Origin: Macrobrachium rosenbergii
Lineage: Eukaryota; Arthropoda; Malacostraca; Decapoda; Palaemonidae
Reading direction: 5' to 3'
DNA length: 64,000 bases
Assembly: GCF_040412425.1 (NCBI RefSeq)
Contig: NC_089744.1
Span: forward strand, 42,335,099 to 42,399,098
Position numbers and translations under genes: made by a program
The notes under the pieces: model-generated
The model's database searches: none
What the model was told of the DNA's origin: nothing
The model's input: only the letters and a program-made list of their open reading frames with translations
Part shown: in pieces, positions 62,615 to 64,000 of the stretch
Position numbering within the stretch: position 1 is the first letter of the stretch
How the letters are laid out: every line of letters starts with the position of its first letter

Positions 62615-63353
62615 GATAAAACTCTTGGTATGACTCTGATTTCAAGGCAAGGACATGGGATGGCAATTACAAATATTGATCACTGACACATTTTGTGCAC
62701 TTTGCAATGGCACTCACTTACGACATGGGTTCGTGAACACGCTCTCACGCTCAGCGTGCCACCTACATAAGCGTGTACGTGTTCCACAAGATCTCCCGAA
62801 TACCCAGTCAGTCCAGGGTTAGGGGATACTGGTTTATTGGTGTGGGACACCAGACTGTCTTGACATATGGCGCGCATGTGTGACAGGTGTTGTTCGCTTT
62901 GTGCTCCCAGAGCGGAAGAATTGGATGACCCAGTATTGCGCTTAATATCTTTCACACGCTATGGGCCAAATAGGCAGGTTGTATCCACCATCACACCTAT
63001 GTGTGGGATGCATGTGAAAGATATTAAACACAATACTGGGTTATCCAATTCTTCCGCTCTGGGAGCACAAAGCGAACAACACCTGTCACACATGCGCGCC
63101 ATACGTCAAGACAGTCTGGCGTCCCACACCAATAAACCAGTACCCCTAACCCTGGACTGACTGGGTATTCGGGAGATCTTGTGGAACACGTACACGCATA
63201 TGTAGGTGGCACGCTGAGCGTGAGAGCGTGTTCACAAGCCCATGTCGTAAGTGAGTGCCATTGCAAAGTGCACAAAATGTGTCAGTGATCAATATTTGTA
63301 ATTGCCATCCCATGTCCTTGCCTTGAAATCAGAGTCATACCAAGAGTTTTATC
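62615..63353. repeat. Near-perfect long hairpin (340-bp inverted repeat)
   Basis: 62615-62956 is the reverse complement of 63013-63353 with few mismatches and almost no net length change (paired positions sum to 125968-125969 along the whole length). The loop is 56 bases. Outer ends read gataaaactcttggtatgac and gtcataccaagagttttatc. Open frames on both strands simply mirror each other. No terminal TA, TTAA or other target duplication is obvious. Confidence 0.93.
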
Positions 63354-64000
63354 TTTTATATTTCATGTGTGTGTTGGGTTTTTGCAAATGTCTCAGTGTC
63401 AATGTCATTTCCTGTGTGTCACATTTCAGTGGTTTAATTTTTGCATTGTGGTTACGTGGATTTCGACACATCTTTATCATGGTCTATGCTTTCATTTTTT
63501 GTTGTTGTTGTCCCTTATTTTGTGTTCAGTAATATACCATCCTGGATGCCATTTTCTGTAAGATTTCTTTTATGTTACATTCGCACAGGTGCTGGAATTC
63601 TTGTGCATGATTTATGATTTTTTGTTATTATTATTTTCAGTAGTTGTCTTAAAGGTAAACTGATGCTATGAAATTATGTTTTTCTTGTTTTGTTAAAAAT
63701 TTCACTGCTTTTATATTATGTTGTGTCTAAATTTCCAAATTACTTTTTGTCCAATTCTTTGAGGAAGGTTTAGTACACCTGCAGGGTGTAGCGTGATTAA
63801 AAATTTGATGCCATGTTGCCATGGTTGCCAAAGACAGTGTTAAAGTTTGTTTACTTATTTTTTTGTTGTGTTCGCATTTCTTGCTGTGAGTGTAAATCAG
63901 GACTTGTTCTTTTAAAACCTTTAATTTTTTGGTATTGATCTGTTTCTAGGGAAGAGTTTGTGTTGATTGTTTTAAATTTTTGTTTCAAAAATTTTGTGTT
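63354..64000. other. Region without recognisable gene
   Basis: T-rich on the plus strand. Short open frames only, with no family pattern. Confidence 0.45.

Larger units (their letters stand above)
61850..62690 (+). pseudogene. Ty3/gypsy-like pol fragment (RNase H end and integrase start)
   Basis: Near 61890 the frame reads KGADALSQN, the 'N.vADALSR' end of gypsy RNase H. At 62468-62640 it reads HVSPYLGHIGIKESLIRI, then HINVVRPLPAAQGNTSIFVF and MDKTLG. This fits the HHCC-finger start and first catalytic region of gypsy integrase ('GHlGi.KTl.ri ... D.vGPLP.a.GnTyifV..Dr'). The first catalytic Asp is replaced (HINVV). A tandem repeat of 19 residues and a 90-bp AG tract are inserted between the parts. 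It is a dead relic with no LTR identified. Confidence 0.62.

Overview
This window is nuclear DNA from an arthropod, most likely a decapod crustacean. The evidence is split genes with GT-AG introns, very dense long microsatellites (AG, AC, AAT, ATT), and several tyrosine-recombinase (DIRS-like) retrotransposons of a kind known to be common in decapods. A short SINE-like fragment also resembles a decapod repeat I recall. There are no bacterial operons, no CRISPR array, and I recognised no rRNA or tRNA gene.

Two host genes can be supported. On the plus strand, 3209-9306, lies a carotenoid cleavage oxygenase (BCO/ninaB/RPE65 family) in at least three exons. All four iron-binding histidines are present; the first exon with the start codon was not found. 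On the minus strand, 58859-33606, lies a complete five-exon gene of the SIKE/FGFR1OP2 coiled-coil family (238 residues, every junction in phase 0). Its second intron is about 20 kb and is filled with transposons.

The rest is mostly mobile DNA, layered in order of insertion. 346-545 and 2740-2905 hold scraps of non-LTR retrotransposon. 10890-11659 is a decayed DIRS fragment, followed at 11662 by the end of a Tigger/pogo DNA transposon whose transposase lies at 21066-22760. That Tigger copy appears to be split by a 0.8-kb miniature DIRS (11969-12754) and a full-length 8-kb DIRS element A (12942-21011). 25000-25332 is the terminus of another DIRS family. 26355-32026 is DIRS element C, itself carrying a small Tigger-like MITE. 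38710-40788 is a piggyBac-like non-autonomous element with internal tandem copies. 41182-49525 is full-length DIRS element B, inserted in a 350-bp Tigger-type MITE. About 50590-56750 is DIRS element D, broken by a SINE-like fragment. 61850-62690 is a decayed Ty3/gypsy fragment, and 62615-63353 is an almost perfect hairpin with 340-bp arms.

The most informative observations concern the DIRS elements. Three copies have an internal complementary region that joins the complements of the element's two ends, the mark of a circular intermediate. Three independent insertions (A, B and the miniature) sit at the same type of site, GYA-TTT-ATT, without other target duplication. The gag gene of A and B has a short intron of about 105-110 bp at the same place, behind an exon encoding a compact Cys/His domain. 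All of the large coding regions of these elements carry frameshifts, apart from the tyrosine recombinase of B and probably the gag of C.
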